DNA of 64,000 nt from Bradyrhizobium sp. OK095 (GTDB lineage: Bacteria > Pseudomonadota > Alphaproteobacteria > Rhizobiales > Xanthobacteraceae). The notes beneath the pieces are model-generated. The model was given only the letters and a program-made list of their open reading frames with translations, made no database searches and was not told where the DNA came from. Location of the stretch: positions 248,001-312,000 of the forward strand of contig NZ_FOBX01000003.1 of assembly GCF_900109945.1 (NCBI RefSeq). The letters run 5' to 3'. The translations under genes were made by a program, and so were the position numbers. Below, piece by piece: positions 17,866 to 28,155 of the stretch; the first letter of the stretch is position 1, and every line of letters starts with the position of its first letter.

Positions 17866-18612
17866 TCAGTAGGTTGCGCGCCCGCCCGAGATGTCGAACA
17901 CCGCGCCGGTCGAGAAGCCACAATCTTCCGATGCGAGCCAGCTCACCATCGCGGCGAGCTCTTCGACCTGCACGAAGCGCGCCTTGGGGATTTTCGACAG
18001 CATGAAATCGATATGCTGCTGCGTCATCTGGTCGAAGATCGCGGTCTTGGCGGCGGCCGGCGTCACCGCATTCACGAGGATGTCATGTGCGGCCAATTCC
18101 TTGCCCAGCGACTTCGTCAGCGCGATCAGGCCGGCCTTGGACGCCGAATAATGCGAGGCGTTCGGATTGCCTTCCTTGCCGGCGATCGAGGCGATGTTCA
18201 CGATGCGCCCGTATTTCTGCTTGAGCATCGCGGGCACGATCGCCTTGCAGACGATGAAGGGGCCGTCGAGGTTGATGCGCAGCACCTTGCGCCATTCCTC
18301 CAGATCAGTCTCCCAGACCGGCTTGTTGACGCCGGCGATGCCGGCATTGTTGACGAGGATGTCGATCTTGCCGAAGGCGGCAAGCGTCGCATCGCGGGCC
18401 TGCTCGACGCCTGCGGTGTCGGTGACGTCGACCTTGAAGACGCGGACGTTGTCGCCGATCTCTTTTGCGGTCTTCTCGGCGAGGCCAGAGTCAAAATCCC
18501 AGATCGCGACCTTGGCGCCGGAGGCGACAAAGCGCTCGGTGATGGCGCGGCCAAAGCCCTGCGCGCCGCCGGTGACGACAGCCACGCGGCCGTTGAGATC
18601 GATCTTGTTCAT
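17866..18612 (-). CDS. SDR-family NAD(P)-dependent oxidoreductase (248 aa)
   Basis: Classical short-chain dehydrogenase. The nucleotide-binding TGGAQGFG is at residues 14-21, the NNAG motif near 88, and the catalytic Ser142, Tyr155 and Lys159 in SHYSASKAG. The start at 18612 (MNKIDLNG) is chosen over the open frame to 18690 because the latter overlaps the upstream gene. In a cluster with a sugar-acid dehydratase, kinase and aldolase it probably oxidises a sugar or a deoxy-keto acid; the exact step is not readable. It sits 16 bases after the second SDR. Confidence 0.88.
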   Translation of the reverse strand: MNKIDLNGRVAVVTGGAQGFGRAITERFVASGAKVAIWDFDSGLAEKTAKEIGDNVRVFKVDVTDTAGVEQARDATLAAFGKIDILVNNAGIAGVNKPVWETDLEEWRKVLRINLDGPFIVCKAIVPAMLKQKYGRIVNIASIAGKEGNPNASHYSASKAGLIALTKSLGKELAAHDILVNAVTPAAAKTAIFDQMTQQHIDFMLSKIPKARFVQVEELAAMVSWLASEDCGFSTGAVFDISGGRATY

Positions 18613-18628
18613 GCCGGGGCCTCTGGCG

Positions 18629-19360
18629 TCAGAGCATGTAGCCGCCGTCGACGACGAGGTCGACGCCGGTGGTGAAGGCGCTTTCGTCACTGCCGAGATA
18701 GACCGCCATGGAGGCGATCTCGTCGGCGGTGCCGAGCCGGCCCATCTTCTGGCGGGAGACGAACATCTCCTTGCCTTGCGGTCCTTGGGCTGCGGCGCGA
18801 TCGAGCATCGAGGGCGTCTCGACGGTGCCGGGGCAGATCGAGTTGCAGCGGATGCCCTTGGTGATGAAGTCGAGCGCGACCGCGCGCGTCAGCAGCGACA
18901 CCGCGGCCTTGGACGAGCTGTAGACGTAACGGTTCGCCGGCGGCCGCAGCGCTGCACAGGACGAGATGTTGACGATGCTGCCGCCGCCGCCCGCGAGCAT
19001 GTCGGGCAGGAAGGCCCTGATGGTCCGGTGCATCGACTTGACGTTGAGGTCGAACGAGAAGTCAAAATCCTCTTCCGAGCATTCCAGGATCGTGCCGTGG
19101 TGCACGAAGCCCGCCGCGTTGAGCAGGATGTCGATCTTGCCGACGCGCTTGGCGAAAGCGTTGACGTCGGCGGTGTTGCGGACGTCGAGTTTTGCGGTCT
19201 CGGCGATGCCTTCCTTGGTCAGGCCCGCGATGCCGGCCTCGTTGATGTCGGTGGCGATGACGGTTGCACCTTCACGCGCGAATGCGATGGCGCAGGCGCG
19301 CCCGATGCCGGCGGCGGCAGCGGTGATGACGGCGCGTTTTCCCTTGAGGCGGTCTGCCAT
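18629..19360 (-). CDS. SDR-family oxidoreductase, DHRS6 / 2-keto-3-deoxy-L-fuconate dehydrogenase-like
   Basis: The protein has 243 residues with AAAAGIGRA at 14-22 (glycine motif altered to AAAAGIG), NAAG at 81-84, and catalytic Ser133/134, Tyr147 and Lys151 (YVYSSSKAA). The GIRCNSICPGTVETPS segment is typical of the DHRS6/KDF-dehydrogenase branch, which acts on 3-hydroxybutyrate or 2-keto-3-deoxy-fuconate. Beside a sugar-acid dehydratase the second activity is more likely (inference). RBS GAGGAG precedes the ATG. Confidence 0.85.
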   Translation of the reverse strand: MADRLKGKRAVITAAAAGIGRACAIAFAREGATVIATDINEAGIAGLTKEGIAETAKLDVRNTADVNAFAKRVGKIDILLNAAGFVHHGTILECSEEDFDFSFDLNVKSMHRTIRAFLPDMLAGGGGSIVNISSCAALRPPANRYVYSSSKAAVSLLTRAVALDFITKGIRCNSICPGTVETPSMLDRAAAQGPQGKEMFVSRQKMGRLGTADEIASMAVYLGSDESAFTTGVDLVVDGGYML

Positions 19361-19397
19361 TTTGTATTTCTCCTCACCTTGAATTCGATTGCTCTGT

Positions 19398-19483
19398 CGT
19401 CATTGCGAGCGAAGCGAAGCAATCCAGAATCTTGCCGCGGAGGCAGTCTGGATTGCTTCGTCGCTTCGCTCCTCGCAACGACG
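19398..19483. repeat. Extragenic palindromic repeat, GCGAGCG family, second copy
   Basis: CGTCATTGCGAGCG, then GAAGCGAAGCAATCCAG, is mirrored by CTGGATTGCTTCG and CTCGCAACGACG. It is placed between the dehydratase stop (19489) and the downstream SDR start. It could uncouple the two SDR genes from the dehydratase, or stabilise the upstream message. Confidence 0.88.
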
Positions 19484-19488
19484 AGTGG

Positions 19489-21318
19489 TCAGTGATTGTC
19501 CCGCGCCACACCAAAGGTGCCGGCGACGTTCTGGTACCTTGTGGCGAGCTCCATGCAGGCGCCGGTCGATTGCTGCCCGACGGTGTTGCGATAAAGCTCC
19601 TGCCACGGCGTCTGGTTCGCCGGATGCTTGAAGCCGCCATTGGCCATCAGCTCGGCGTGGCGCTTCTTCACCTCGTCGTCCGAGATCAGGATATTCGCGC
19701 TGCCCTTGTTGAGGTCGATGCGAACCTTGTCGCCGGTCTTGAGGATCGCAAGCCCGCCATTGGCGGCCGCTTCCGGCGAGGCATTCAGGATCGATGGCGA
19801 ACCCGACGTGCCGGACTGGCGGCCGTCGCCGATGCAGGGCAGGGCGAGGATGCCGCGTTTGATCAACGCCGTCGGCGGCTGCATGTTCACGACCTCGGCG
19901 CCGCCGGGATAGCCGATCGGGCCGGTACCGCGGACGAACAGCACGCAGTGCTCGTCGATGTCGAGCGAGGCATCGTCGATCCGCGCGTGATAGTCCTCCG
20001 GCCCCTCGAACACGATGGCGCGGCCCTCGAAGGCATTGAGGTCCTTCGGGTTGCTGAGATAGCGGTCGCGGAATTCCTTGGAGATCACGCTGGTCTTCAT
20101 GATCGCGGAATCGAACAGATTGCCGCGCAGCACCAGGAAGCCGGCGTCCTTCACCAGCGGCTTGTCATAAGCCCAGATCACGTCGTTGTCGGGCTTTGGC
20201 GCATTGGCGCAGTTCTCACCGATGCCGCGGCCGTTCACGGTGACCGCGTTCTCGTGGATACGCTTGTGCTTCATCAGCTCGCGCACCACGGCCGGCACGC
20301 CGCCGGCGCGGTGGAATTCCTCGCCGAGATAGAAGCCGGCCGGCTGCATGTTGACCAGGAGCGGCACGTCATGGCCGACCTTCTGCCAGTCGTCGATCGA
20401 CAGCTCGACGCCGATATGGCGGGCCAGCGCGTTGATGTGGATCGGCGCATTGGTCGAGCCGCCGATCGCGGAATTGATCACGATGCAGTTCTCGAACGCC
20501 TCGCGAGTCAGGATGTCCGAGGGTTTGAGATCTTCCCAGACCATCTCGACGGCGCGCTTGCCGGTCTCGTAGGCGATCTGGCCGCGCTCGCGATAGGGCG
20601 CGGGGATCGCCGCACAGCCCGGCAGCGAGAAGCCGAGCGCTTCGGCGAGCCCGTTCATGGTCGACGCCGTGCCCATGGTGTTGCAATGGCCGACCGACGG
20701 CGCCGAGGACGCCACGATCTCCATGAATTCTTCGTAGTCGATCTCGCCGGCGGCAAGCCGCTCGCGCGACTTCCAGACAATGGTACCGGAACCGGTGCGC
20801 TCGCCATTGTGCCAGCCGTTCAACATCGGGCCGCCCGACAGCACGATCGCGGGCAGGTTGACGGTCGCCGCCGCCATCATGCAGGCGGGCGTGGTCTTGT
20901 CGCAGCCGGTGGTCAGCACCACGCCGTCGAGCGGATAGCCGTAGAGGATCTCGACCAGGCCGAGATAAGCGAGGTTACGGTCGAGCGCGGCGGTCGGGCG
21001 CTTGCCGGTCTCCTGGATCGGGTGGGTCGGGAATTCCATCGCAATGCCGCCGGCCTCGCGGATGCCTTCGCGGACGCGATGGGCGAGTTCGATATGGTGG
21101 CGGTTGCAGGGGGAGAGGTCGTTGCCGGTCTGGGCGATGCCGATGATCGGCTTGCCGGACTGAAGTTCGCCGCGGGTCAGGCCGAAATTGAGATAGCGCT
21201 CCAGATAGAGCGCGGTCATGCCAGGATTATGCGGGTTGTTGAACCATTCCTGCGAGCGAAGGTGGCGGCGGGCGCCGTTACCGGCGGGCGCGTGCCCATT
21301 GGTTGGCTTTTTTGTCAT
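19489..21318 (-). CDS. IlvD/Edd-family sugar-acid dehydratase
   Basis: The ATG at 21318 has AGGAG six bases upstream; the open frame to 21333 starts with TTG and would swallow the RBS. The product is 609 residues, the normal family length. The three iron-sulfur cysteines are visible: C71 ([10 protein letters not shown]), C139 ([11 protein letters not shown]) and C211 ([12 protein letters not shown]). The family includes dihydroxy-acid, 6-phosphogluconate, arabonate, xylonate and galactonate dehydratases. The genomic partners point to an aldonate, giving a 2-keto-3-deoxy acid for the kinase and aldolase at 28-30 kb. The exact aldonate is not readable. A LacI-type operator lies at 21456-21469. 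Confidence 0.92.
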   Translation of the reverse strand: MTKKPTNGHAPAGNGARRHLRSQEWFNNPHNPGMTALYLERYLNFGLTRGELQSGKPIIGIAQTGNDLSPCNRHHIELAHRVREGIREAGGIAMEFPTHPIQETGKRPTAALDRNLAYLGLVEILYGYPLDGVVLTTGCDKTTPACMMAAATVNLPAIVLSGGPMLNGWHNGERTGSGTIVWKSRERLAAGEIDYEEFMEIVASSAPSVGHCNTMGTASTMNGLAEALGFSLPGCAAIPAPYRERGQIAYETGKRAVEMVWEDLKPSDILTREAFENCIVINSAIGGSTNAPIHINALARHIGVELSIDDWQKVGHDVPLLVNMQPAGFYLGEEFHRAGGVPAVVRELMKHKRIHENAVTVNGRGIGENCANAPKPDNDVIWAYDKPLVKDAGFLVLRGNLFDSAIMKTSVISKEFRDRYLSNPKDLNAFEGRAIVFEGPEDYHARIDDASLDIDEHCVLFVRGTGPIGYPGGAEVVNMQPPTALIKRGILALPCIGDGRQSGTSGSPSILNASPEAAANGGLAILKTGDKVRIDLNKGSANILISDDEVKKRHAELMANGGFKHPANQTPWQELYRNTVGQQSTGACMELATRYQNVAGTFGVARDNH

Positions 21319-21440
21319 TGGTTTCTCCTGCAATGCAAACGCACTGGCGTCCGTCTCACGGTGTCGGCTTGTGCGATGCCCAACGGCGTGAGCGATGGTG
21401 GGCCTGCCCGTTGGTGGGTCGTTTCCTCACAAGTTCGATA

Positions 21441-22541
21441 TTAGTCATGGCCACTTGGTAACGCTACCATTTTGTTCTGCGCGCCCCCGCCTGATACGGC
21501 CGGTCTGCTGTCCTGATGTCGCGACGATGAGCTTTGCCGCTCGATCACCTTGAAGCCGAGGTCGAGCACCGACTGCTCCGGGCGCCGTCCGTCGATCGCC
21601 TCGATCAGCATGGTGGCGGCTTTGTTGCCCATCTCGTAACGGTTGGTGCGGACGCTGGTCAGGGTCGGGACGGCGGAGGCCATGAATTCGAGATCGTTGA
21701 AGCCGACGATCGCGATCTGCTCGGGAATTGCGATCTCCCGCCGCCGGCATTCGAACAGCACGCCGAGCGCAAGGTCGTCGTTGGCGCAGAACACCGCATC
21801 GATGCCGGGCTCTCGTGCCAGCAGGTCGGTGAACAGGGCGCCGCCGAGCGTCACCGAAGTCGGTGTCGCCGTCGTGACGACGAGGCGCTGCTCGAACAAT
21901 CCGGCGTCCTTCATGGCCGAGACATATCCGTCCAGCCGCCGCTGCACCCGCGGATCCATGCGCGCGCCGATGAAGCCGATCTTGCGGTGGCCTTGCGCGA
22001 ACAGATGCGCAATCGCCGCACGCGCTGCATCATAGTGCGAAAAGCCGATCATCATGTCGACCGGGTTGGGGCCGATCTCCATGATCTGGACGATCGGACA
22101 GTCGGCGGCGTCCAGCATCGCACGCGATTCCGTGGTCTGGTCGATGCCGGTGACGATCAGCCCGGCCGGCTTCTGCGCGAGAAACAGGCGCAGCAGTCTC
22201 TCCTCCTGGAGAATAGAGTAGCGTGTGTTGGACAGCTGGATCGAGTAGCGGCTGCCCTCATAGGCGTCATAGATGCCACGCAGCACGTCGGAAAACACGT
22301 TGTTGGTCAGTGACGGAATCAAGACACCGATCACTTCAGTGCGCTGCGAGGCCAGCGCGCGTGCCGCCAGGTTCGGCACATAGCCGAGCTCGTTGGCCGC
22401 GCTCTCGACCCGCGTTCGCTTGGCGACTGACAGCGCCTCCGGATTACGGAAGAAGCGGGACGCTGTAATCGGGCTGACGCCGGCGAGCTCGGCGACTTCC
22501 GCCAGCCGGATTTTGCCTGACTTGGTGCGTTTTCGACCCAT
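21441..22541 (-). CDS. LacI-family transcriptional regulator
   Basis: The protein has 366 residues. The N-terminal helix-turn-helix (IRLAEVAELAGVSPITASRF, about residues 11-30) and hinge helix (PNLAARALASQRT) are followed by a periplasmic-binding-like effector domain beginning VIGVLIPSLTNNVF. The C-terminal tail after VIERQ (about 25 residues) is Ser-rich and unusual. The gene is divergent from the ABC importer and lies upstream of the dehydratase. Matching operators at 22584-22597 and 21456-21469 suggest it controls both arms, with the inducer likely the transported sugar or its acid. Confidence 0.92.
   Translation of the reverse strand: MGRKRTKSGKIRLAEVAELAGVSPITASRFFRNPEALSVAKRTRVESAANELGYVPNLAARALASQRTEVIGVLIPSLTNNVFSDVLRGIYDAYEGSRYSIQLSNTRYSILQEERLLRLFLAQKPAGLIVTGIDQTTESRAMLDAADCPIVQIMEIGPNPVDMMIGFSHYDAARAAIAHLFAQGHRKIGFIGARMDPRVQRRLDGYVSAMKDAGLFEQRLVVTTATPTSVTLGGALFTDLLAREPGIDAVFCANDDLALGVLFECRRREIAIPEQIAIVGFNDLEFMASAVPTLTSVRTNRYEMGNKAATMLIEAIDGRRPEQSVLDLGFKVIERQSSSSRHQDSRPAVSGGGAQNKMVALPSGHD
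21456..21469. promoter_or_regulatory. LacI-type operator before the dehydratase
   Basis: TGGTAACGCTACCA is a near-perfect 14-base palindrome with a central CG, the classic LacI-family form. It lies inside the last codons of the lacI gene, about 140 bases upstream of the dehydratase ATG, so the dehydratase probably has its own promoter here. It matches the site at 22584-22597 at 11 of 14 positions. Confidence 0.72.
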
Positions 22542-22583
22542 TTGTTGCTCTTAGCATAGCCACTCCCGAAACCAAAGGATCGT

Positions 22584-22597
22584 TGACAGCGCTACCA
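22584..22597. promoter_or_regulatory. LacI-type operator between lacI and the ABC importer
   Basis: TGACAGCGCTACCA shares the right half GCTACCA and the central CG with the site at 21456. It overlaps a TTGACA hexamer (22583-22588) that could be a -35 box for the rightward ABC genes, so bound repressor would block polymerase. It is 43 bases upstream of the lacI start and about 150 bases before the ATPase gene. A matching -10 box is not obvious. Confidence 0.68.
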
Positions 22598-22745
22598 GCA
22601 ACGACTAACCAAAGACAAATTGCCAAAACCGCAGAAACTGCCGACAATGTAGCCTGCTAAGATCGGGCTTCGGTTGGTGAAGTTCAGAAAAACAAGACGG
22701 TGGCGGCGCGACAGTTGCGCCGTCTACGTCGGAGGAGGGAGCTAG

Positions 22746-23807
<1,062 letters not shown>

Positions 23808-23867
23808 CGACGTCGAAGGACTGCCGAACTACCAAATAATACAAATATAAAATTCAGGGAGAGAACG

Positions 23868-25181
23868 ATGAGCAATTTCGACAGGCGAAGTGTGCTTAAA
23901 GCTGGCCTGGGCGGTGCAGCGTTGCTGGCCGGCCCCGGCATCGTCCCGGTGCGTGCGGCTGAGTGGACCAATGTGCCGGAGGCGAACGCCTCAATCCGCG
24001 TGTTGCGCTGGAAGCAGTTCATCCAGGCCGAGTACGACAAGTTCGCCGAGCAGGCCAAGAAGTTTTCCGAAAAGACCGGCGTCAAGGTCAAGCTCGAAGC
24101 CGAGAGCTGGGACGACATCCGGCCGAAGGCGGCGGTCGCCGCCAATGTCGGCGCCGGTCCCGACCTCATCATCGGCACGCTCGACGATCCGCACAAATTC
24201 CCGGAAAAGCTGATCGACATGACTGACGTCGCCGACTATCTCGGCAAGCAGTATGGCGGTTGGTATCCGGTTGCTGAGCGCTACGGCAAGAAGGGCAATA
24301 GCTGGATCGCGATTCCGCAGGGCGCGACCGGCGGCTGCCTGAACTACCGCATCAGCCACGTGAAGGCCGCCGGCTTCGACGAATTCCCGAAGGATACCGA
24401 CGGCTTCCTCAAGCTGTGCCAGGCGTTGAAGAAGAACAACACGCCGGCCGGTTTCGCGCTCGGCCATGCCACGGGCGACGCCAACGGCTGGTGCCAGTGG
24501 GCGCTGTGGGCGTTCGGCGGCAAGGTCGTCAACGACAAGAACGAGGTCGTGATCGACTCCCCGGAGACCATTGCGGCGCTTGAATACGTCAAGCAGCTCT
24601 ATGCGACGTTTATCCCGGGCGTGCTGTCGTGGAACGACTCGAACAACAACAAGGCGTTCCTCAACGGCGAACTCAGCCTGACCCTGAACGGCATCTCGAT
24701 TTGGACGGTCGGCAAGAACTCCCCCGATCCGAAGCAGCAGGAGATCGCCAAGGACATGAACCACGCGCAGATGCCGATCGGTCCCGTCGGCGTGTCCACC
24801 GAGCAGCAGAACATCCTGGTCTATTACGGCTACAAGCACTCGAAATATCCGAAGGCGGTGAAGGAGTTCATCAAGTTCATGATGGACAAGGAGAACTATG
24901 ACGCCTGGGAAGTCGCCTCCAACGGCTACGTCTCGCCGCCGCTGCCGGCCTACAACGACAATCCGGTCTGGACCTCCGATCCCAAGATCACGCCGTATCG
25001 CGACTGCCTGAAGCGCTGCCGCGACAACGGCTATGCCGGCGATCTCGGCTACGCCTCGGCCGCCGTCATGGGCGACTTCGTCGTGGTCGACATGTTCGCC
25101 GAAGCGGCGACCGGTTCGGTCACGCCGAAGGAAGCAGCCGCCCGCGCCGCCGAGCGCGCCAAGCGCTACTACCAGGTCTGA
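23868..25181 (+). CDS. ABC sugar-binding protein, probable Tat substrate
   Basis: The protein has 437 residues. The N-terminus FDRRSVLKAGLGGAALLAG has a twin-arginine motif followed by a hydrophobic stretch, indicating export by Tat. The rest is a family 1 extracellular solute-binding fold with aromatic residues in the presumed cleft (WCQWALWAFGG, WDDI, NGISIWTVG). RBS AGGGAGAG. The ligand is probably a sugar, polyol or sugar acid feeding the dehydratase/kinase/aldolase route. A strong hairpin at 25196-25223 follows, before the permeases. Confidence 0.92.
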   Translation: MSNFDRRSVLKAGLGGAALLAGPGIVPVRAAEWTNVPEANASIRVLRWKQFIQAEYDKFAEQAKKFSEKTGVKVKLEAESWDDIRPKAAVAANVGAGPDLIIGTLDDPHKFPEKLIDMTDVADYLGKQYGGWYPVAERYGKKGNSWIAIPQGATGGCLNYRISHVKAAGFDEFPKDTDGFLKLCQALKKNNTPAGFALGHATGDANGWCQWALWAFGGKVVNDKNEVVIDSPETIAALEYVKQLYATFIPGVLSWNDSNNNKAFLNGELSLTLNGISIWTVGKNSPDPKQQEIAKDMNHAQMPIGPVGVSTEQQNILVYYGYKHSKYPKAVKEFIKFMMDKENYDAWEVASNGYVSPPLPAYNDNPVWTSDPKITPYRDCLKRCRDNGYAGDLGYASAAVMGDFVVVDMFAEAATGSVTPKEAAARAAERAKRYYQV

Positions 25182-25195
25182 TCAGCTCCAATCTG

Positions 25196-25223
25196 CACGG
25201 CGTCCGGTTCGCCGGACGCCGTG
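25196..25223 (+). terminator. Perfect intra-operon hairpin with TTCG loop
   Basis: CACGGCGTCCGG pairs exactly with CCGGACGCCGTG around a TTCG tetraloop, 15 bases after the binding-protein stop and 26 bases before the permease ATG. Only a short T-rich tail (ATTCTTCG) follows. Within an ABC operon such a hairpin usually stabilises the binding-protein message or partly terminates, giving more binding protein than permease. Confidence 0.8.
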
Positions 25224-25248
25224 ATTCTTCGTCCTAGGGGAATCCGAC

Positions 25249-26196
25249 ATGGCAGTTATGGCCGAGTCCGCTGTCGCGCAGGTCAAGCGCAGCAGCATGT
25301 GGACCAGAGCTTTCGAAAGCCGAAATTTTCTCGGCGCGATGTTCATGGTGCCGGCGATCGCCATTCTCATTCTGTTTCTCGCCTATCCGCTGGCGCTGGG
25401 CCTCTGGCTCGGCATGACCGATACCAAGATCGGCGGGGTGGGACGCTACATCGGCTTCGGAAACTTCGTGTCGCTTGCGAAGGATTCGGTGTTCTGGCTG
25501 TCGGTGTTCAACACCATTTTCTACACCTTCGCCGCCAGCATCGTGAAATTCGCCATCGGACTTTACCTCGCGCTGCTGCTCAACGAGCGGCTGCCGTTCA
25601 AGTCGATGGTCCGTGCCATCGTGCTGTTGCCCTTCGTGGTGCCGACGGTGCTCTCTGCGATCGCGTTCTGGTGGATCTATGACAGCCAGTTCTCGATCAT
25701 CTCCTGGGTGCTGCTCAAGGCTGGCCTGATCACGCACTACATCGATTTCCTCGGCGATCCCTGGAATGCGCGCTGGTCGGTCGTCGCCGCCAATATCTGG
25801 CGCGGCGTGCCCTTCGTGGCGATCACGCTGCTGGCGGGATTACAGACCATCTCGCCCTCGCTCTATGAGGCCGCCAATCTCGACGGCGCCACCAATCTGC
25901 AGCGCTTCCGCCACATCACTCTGCCGATGCTGTCGCCGATCATCGCGGTCGTGATGACGTTCTCGGTGCTGATGACCTTCACCGACTTCCAGCTCATCTA
26001 CACCATTACGCGGGGCGGCCCGATCAATGCCACCCATCTGATGGCGACGCTGTCGTTCCAGCGCGCCATCACCGGCGGCAATCTCGGGGAGGGCGCGGCG
26101 ATCTCGAATGCGATGATTCCGTTCCTGGTCGCGGCGATCCTGCTCAGCTTTTTCGGGCTTCAGCGTTCCCGCTGGCAGCAGGGCGGGAGGGACTGA
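25249..26196 (+). CDS. ABC sugar importer permease 1 (MalF/UgpA-like)
   Basis: The protein has 315 residues with six membrane helices. The binding-protein-dependent-transport EAA loop is seen as EAANLDGATNLQRFRHITLP (about residues 205-224). RBS AGGGGAA precedes the ATG. Its stop is 2 bases before the second permease start. It forms a heterodimer with permease 2. Confidence 0.93.
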   Translation: MAVMAESAVAQVKRSSMWTRAFESRNFLGAMFMVPAIAILILFLAYPLALGLWLGMTDTKIGGVGRYIGFGNFVSLAKDSVFWLSVFNTIFYTFAASIVKFAIGLYLALLLNERLPFKSMVRAIVLLPFVVPTVLSAIAFWWIYDSQFSIISWVLLKAGLITHYIDFLGDPWNARWSVVAANIWRGVPFVAITLLAGLQTISPSLYEAANLDGATNLQRFRHITLPMLSPIIAVVMTFSVLMTFTDFQLIYTITRGGPINATHLMATLSFQRAITGGNLGEGAAISNAMIPFLVAAILLSFFGLQRSRWQQGGRD

Positions 26197-26198
26197 CC

Positions 26199-27074
26199 AT
26201 GACCACGACGGACGACCAAAGCGTCGGAATGGACTACCTCGAGAGCTTCCCGCGGAGGTTCCTCCGCGTCTACTTTCCGCTCGGTCTGATCATCTGCTTC
26301 CTGCTGTTCCCGTTCTACTGGATGGCAATCGCGACGTTCAAGCCGGACGCGGAGATGTACGACTACGAGAAGTACAATCCGTTCTGGATCGTGCATCCGA
26401 CGCTGGAGCACATCAAGAAGCTGTTCTTCGACACCGATTATCCGCTCTGGATGTGGAATACCGTGATCGTCTCGGTGTCCTCGACCTTCATCTCGCTGTT
26501 TGCCAGCGTTTGCGCCGCCTATGCGATCGAACGCTTGCGCTACAAGGGCTCGCGCTACGTCGGGCTTGCGATCTTCCTTGGCTATCTCGTGCCGCCCTCG
26601 ATCCTGTTCATTCCGCTGGCGGCGACCGTGTTCCAGCTCGGCCTGTTCGACGGCAATCTGGCGCTGATCCTGACCTATCCGACCTTCCTGATCCCGTTCT
26701 GCACCTGGCTCCTGATGGGCTATTTCCGTACCATTCCCTACGAGCTCGAGGAGTGCGCGCTGATCGACGGGGCGACACGGATCCAGATCCTGATGAAAAT
26801 CACGCTGCCGCTGTCGCTCCCGGGGGTGATCTCGGCGGGAATTTTCGCCTTCACGTTGTCCTGGAACGAGTTCATCTACGCGCTGACCTTTATCTCCTCG
26901 TCGGAGAACAAGACCATTCCCGTCGGCGCCATCACCGAGCTCGTCAACGGCGACGTCTACCATTGGGGCGCGCTGATGGCGGCGGCCCTGACTGGCTCGG
27001 TCCCTGTAGTTATCCTTTATTCCTTCTTCGTGGAGTATTATGTGTCGGCAATGACCGGCGCCGTGAAGGAATGA
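26199..27074 (+). CDS. ABC sugar importer permease 2 (MalG/UgpE-like)
   Basis: The protein has 291 residues, six membrane helices, and an EAA loop variant ECALIDGATRIQILMKITLP. The start has GGGAGG at 26185-26190. The N-terminus before the first helix is longer than in many MalG proteins. The gene completes the importer and is followed after 64 bases by the DenD-like gene, so transport and catabolism are likely in one transcript. Confidence 0.93.
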   Translation: MTTTDDQSVGMDYLESFPRRFLRVYFPLGLIICFLLFPFYWMAIATFKPDAEMYDYEKYNPFWIVHPTLEHIKKLFFDTDYPLWMWNTVIVSVSSTFISLFASVCAAYAIERLRYKGSRYVGLAIFLGYLVPPSILFIPLAATVFQLGLFDGNLALILTYPTFLIPFCTWLLMGYFRTIPYELEECALIDGATRIQILMKITLPLSLPGVISAGIFAFTLSWNEFIYALTFISSSENKTIPVGAITELVNGDVYHWGALMAAALTGSVPVVILYSFFVEYYVSAMTGAVKE

Positions 27075-27138
27075 TCGCGGGGCCTGCCGAGGGCGCGTCA
27101 GGAGCGGCGCGTCCCGGCCAATAAGAAGGAGTAGGCTC

Positions 27139-28125
27139 TTGCACATTCTGGTTCTGGGCGCCGCCGGCATGGTCGGCCGTAAATTGTGTGAACGGCTGCT
27201 GCGCGACGGCCGGCTTGGCAAGAGCGAAATCACCAAGCTCACCATGCATGACGTGGTCGAGCCGAAGAAGCCGGAGAAGGCCCCCTTTGCCGTCGAAACG
27301 GTGTCGAGCGATTTCGCGGTCCCAGGCGCGGCCGAGAAGCTGATCGCCGGCCGTCCTGACGCGATCTTCCATCTGGCCGCGATCGTCTCGGGTGAAGCCG
27401 AGCAGGACTTCGACAAGGGCTATCGCATCAATCTCGACGGCACGCGGATGCTGCTCGACGCCGTCCGGCTCGCAGGCGGCGGCTACAAGCCGCGCGTGGT
27501 GTTCACGTCCTCGATCGCCGTGTTCGGCGCGCCGTTCCCCGATGCCATCGGCGACGAGTTCTTCCACACCCCGCTGCTCAGCTACGGCACCCAGAAGGCG
27601 ATCGGCGAGCTGCTGCTGGCCGACTATTCGCGCCGCGGCTTCCTCGACGGCATCGGCATCCGTCTGCCGACCATCTGCATCCGGCCCGGCCTGCCCAACA
27701 AGGCGGCATCGGGCTTCTTCTCCAACATCCTGCGCGAGCCGCTGGCCGGCAAGGAGGTCGTGCTCCCGGTCTCCGAGGACGTCCGCCACTGGCACGCCAC
27801 GCCGCGCTCCGCCGTTGGCTTCCTGCTCCATGCCGGCACCATGGATCTCGCCAAGGTCGGTCCGCGTCGTAACCTGACCATGCCCGGTTTCTCGGCAACG
27901 GTCGGCGAGCAGATTGCCGCGCTCAAGCGTGTCGCCGGCGACAAGGTCGCCGCACGCATCAAGCACGAGCTTGATCCCTTCATCGTCGGCATCGTCGACG
28001 GCTGGCCGCGCAATTTCGAGGCGAAGCGGGCGCGCGAGCTCGGCTTCACCACCGAGGAAAAGACCTTCGACGATATCATCCGCATTCACATCGAGGACGA
28101 GCTCGGCGGCAATTTCGTCGCCTGA
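27139..28125 (+). CDS. NAD-dependent epimerase/dehydratase-family dehydrogenase (DenD-like)
   Basis: The start is TTG, supported by AAGGAG at 27125-27130 and by the Rossmann strand beginning at once (HILVLGAAGMVGRKL). 328 residues; catalytic Tyr149-x3-Lys153 (SYGTQKAIGE) with Ser124/125. The overall sequence resembles D-erythronate dehydrogenase (DenD), which oxidises the C2 or C3 hydroxyl of four-carbon acids with NAD. Here it lies with a hexonate-type kinase and aldolase, so its substrate may differ. It could also be a sugar dehydrogenase feeding the dehydratase. Confidence 0.85.
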   Translation: MHILVLGAAGMVGRKLCERLLRDGRLGKSEITKLTMHDVVEPKKPEKAPFAVETVSSDFAVPGAAEKLIAGRPDAIFHLAAIVSGEAEQDFDKGYRINLDGTRMLLDAVRLAGGGYKPRVVFTSSIAVFGAPFPDAIGDEFFHTPLLSYGTQKAIGELLLADYSRRGFLDGIGIRLPTICIRPGLPNKAASGFFSNILREPLAGKEVVLPVSEDVRHWHATPRSAVGFLLHAGTMDLAKVGPRRNLTMPGFSATVGEQIAALKRVAGDKVAARIKHELDPFIVGIVDGWPRNFEAKRARELGFTTEEKTFDDIIRIHIEDELGGNFVA

Positions 28126-28155
28126 TCGTATCAGATGAACAGCGTGGAAATGACG

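Noticed and set aside
19432..21444. 670-codon plus-strand open frame antisense to the dehydratase
   Set aside because: The minus frame shows the conserved iron-sulfur cysteines; the plus frame is a composition artefact.
22583..22611. Full sigma-70 promoter TTGACA-N17-TAACCA
   Set aside because: The -35 hexamer is perfect but the -10 matches only two of six bases; kept only as a possible -35 box overlapping the operator.
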